Source: Callipepla californica brunnescens
Lineage: Eukaryota > Chordata > Aves > Galliformes > Odontophoridae
Assembly: GCA_023055505.1 (NCBI GenBank)
Contig: JALIRH010000040.1
Location: forward strand, 873,001-937,000
Direction of reading: 5' to 3'
Length of the DNA: 64,000 nt
Shown here: positions 62,022 through 64,000 of the stretch, one piece after another
How the letters are laid out: each line of letters starts with the position of its first letter
Position numbering within the stretch: the stretch's first letter is position 1
Notes under the pieces: generated by a model
Told to the model about the DNA's origin: nothing
What the model saw: only the letters and a program-made list of their open reading frames with translations
Database searches by the model: none
Program-made: the position numbers and the translations under genes

Positions 62022-64000
62022 GTATGATTTACCATGTGAACTCTCCTGAGATTTCTCTGTCTTGAAAAGGAATGCAAAATACCATTGTAGTGATCTTTTT
62101 GTGTGTGTCAAGAAGTGGCATAGTTTGTCCAGTTCTGTTGTTGTGATATGTAAATGCACGACACAGCCATTTATTGTATGTTGTATAATAAATAGGAAGA
62201 GATCTCAACTGTACTGCCAGTGTAATATGTAGTTTGATTATATATAAAGCTGTGTGTGTGTATACGTATATACACACAAGACAAACATAAAAACTTTTGA
62301 GAAGTCTTCAGTGACATATAGAAGGGAAATGTAAGGCACCAGACTGATGGTGATGTCCTCTATTTTCTTCAGGAAAAGGATGGCTTATTTTCAGAAAACA
62401 AGTTCTGAGTAGTGTGTGCTTATTTTCATATGAGCCTAGATGCTTTTTATGGCAGAAAAATAAAACGACAGCTGCTGTTGTACATTATTGCTAGTAAACC
62501 TGCAGTATTTATCATGTTTGGAAGTTGGGTACAATTCCAGAGAGAATTAAAGGTTACCTCAGTTTGGTGCTGTTGCCTGAATGCACATTACCAAGTTGGG
62601 TGATACATGCTAGACATAGCTCTCTCTAGCAGAGAGTAGCATCACTCTGGTGAGATAAAAAAAACCTCCAGAGACATTTGTACAACATAGTTCTAGACAC
62701 CAGTTTTAGAGAGAAATCACCTGTTTGGCATTTTCTGGCAGCCTAATGACAAAAAGCTCAGGTCTTGACCTGCTCATGTGGCTGTCAACATTTGGCCTTT
62801 CTTTATCAGTTTTCACAAAGTGACAAATGCTGTGTCAGATAGCAGGTTTTGCTTGCAGAGTTCCCCATTTGAGAAAGACACTTGTACACTTTTAAAAGTA
62901 TCCAGATGCTACATAGACTCAAAGCTAAAATAAAACAATACTAATATGTAATGCAACTGTTAAAAGAAATTGTTTGCATTTGGAAGGATGGTATGATCTT
63001 CCTTGTTGGGTAGTTTTAAAGATGTACAGCTACACAGGAAAATCTTGGCTTTGGCTGAAGACACAAAAACAAAAAGAAAGAAAGATGTAGTTATTTAAGA
63101 ATCCAAATACTCTGAGTAGTCCAAGTGCGATATAAGTAATTATAAACATGTTTAATATGAACTGCCTTGATCTGCACACAGAGGAAGGAAGGCTCATTTT
63201 CCTTCCTTCTCCATCTAGGCTGTAAATCCAGCATTGCAGATGGTATCAGCTCTGGAGGAGCCAGCTCCCTGTGTCCACCTGGGAGACAAGTATTAGGGGG
63301 GAAAAAAAAAAGAATTAAGGTAGTTCCTCTGTCACGGAGCCTTGCTTTGTTTTTAGTTAATAATTTTTTTTGTTAGACTGCACAGGCTTCCAAAGTCAGC
63401 AACGTTTGTGTGGGTAATGCAAGTTAATGCATTGGACTAAGTATTTAATTAGTCTAGTTCCAAGAACTAAGAGATGAAGCTTAATGCTTCGTAGATGATA
63501 GATGATAGAAAATATTACTTCTAGATTTCATGCACAAGATAATAATTATGAGAAAAAAATACTAGATATTTTTGTATACTCATTGTTGAAGCATAGGACA
63601 TACCTAACAAGTTTAGCCCATGGAAATCTGGAAAATGACATCCAAGGGCTCTGTCTGATTAAACTAGGCAAGGTTTGCTAGAGTGAACAGTTACACAGGG
63701 ATAACAGTGTTTCACTTTAAAGGATAGTGCCCACAAGATACTGATGGTATCACAAGATACTGATGGTCCGCTAACTAACTTAGTTGTTAACTAAGCATTG
63801 TCAGGGGTCTTTTTTGAACTTATTCTATTTTGGTTGTTGTCTCCTTCTTTCTTCATTTACACTCCTTTAGCTTCACAGCTTTTTAATACTTGTGTGAGCC
63901 AGAAAGCAGATTTCTCCTGGAGCCAAGCCTAGGCACCTCCCTAATAACAAAACTGGACTGACTCACCCCAGCAGCCTGTGCCAGTCAGAAAAGTGCCACC
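62022..64000 (+). other. Start of the next TRIM2 intron, continuing past the window
   Basis: GTATGA donor, phase 0. I searched by eye for the next NHL segment and did not find it. It holds an alternating purine-pyrimidine near-palindrome at 62251-62277 and the direct repeat at 63732. Confidence 0.85.
63732..63767. repeat. Exact 17-bp direct repeat, 2-nt spacer
   Basis: CACAAGATACTGATGGT occurs at 63732-63748 and 63751-63767. It is in the intron after coding exon 7. Confidence 0.9.

Noticed and set aside
62022..64000. Possible eighth TRIM2 coding exon
   Set aside because: No segment resembling the third NHL repeat with matching phase and splice sites was found before the window ends.

Overview
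This is vertebrate nuclear DNA, almost certainly from a bird and probably a galliform. The evidence is several CR1 LINE fragments with the avian 3' signature (repeated ATTCTATG-like octamers), three LTR-type insertions, long AT-rich introns, GT-AG splicing, and a multi-exon gene whose protein is nearly identical to mammalian TRIM2. No prokaryotic genes, CRISPR arrays, rRNA or recognisable tRNA were seen.

The only protein-coding gene I can support is TRIM2, on the + strand and occupying the right third of the window. It encodes a RING/B-box/coiled-coil/filamin/NHL E3 ubiquitin ligase. Seven consecutive coding exons were placed from consensus splice sites, phase continuity and family resemblance: 40870-41003, 43000-43237, 48192-48343, 49022-49202, 52120-52843, 60465-60568 and 61854-62021. 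They total 1701 nt, or 567 codons, against about 744 residues for the full protein. The last four NHL repeats and the 3' UTR lie beyond the right edge. The first coding exon also carries 5' UTR and a NAGNAG acceptor.

The left 40.8 kb has no recognisable coding exon. It probably holds upstream intergenic DNA and/or the long 5' introns of TRIM2. Two stretches with more CpG than their surroundings (about 19.5-20.5 kb and 36.0-36.8 kb) are candidate alternative promoters or first exons. The first ends in a good splice donor at 20195. Both are inference.

Repeats seen: CR1 fragments at 12145-12876 (+), 14660-15449 (+), 23060-23199 (+), 25825-27750 (-, split by an LTR) and 55789-55845 (-). There are two related solo LTRs with 5-bp target duplications (25867-26435, nested in CR1; 55202-55721, in the TRIM2 intron), and an unrelated solo LTR at 29276-29849 with a TATA box, a poly(A) signal and a 4-bp duplication. 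The most unusual object is a perfect 56-bp inverted repeat with a 12-nt loop at 16980-17103. It is built from the terminal sequence of the same LTR family and flanked by a 5-bp duplication, as if an element with two identical LTR ends had been integrated. Microsatellites and a long polypyrimidine tract next to (AAT)n/(AAC)n complete the picture.
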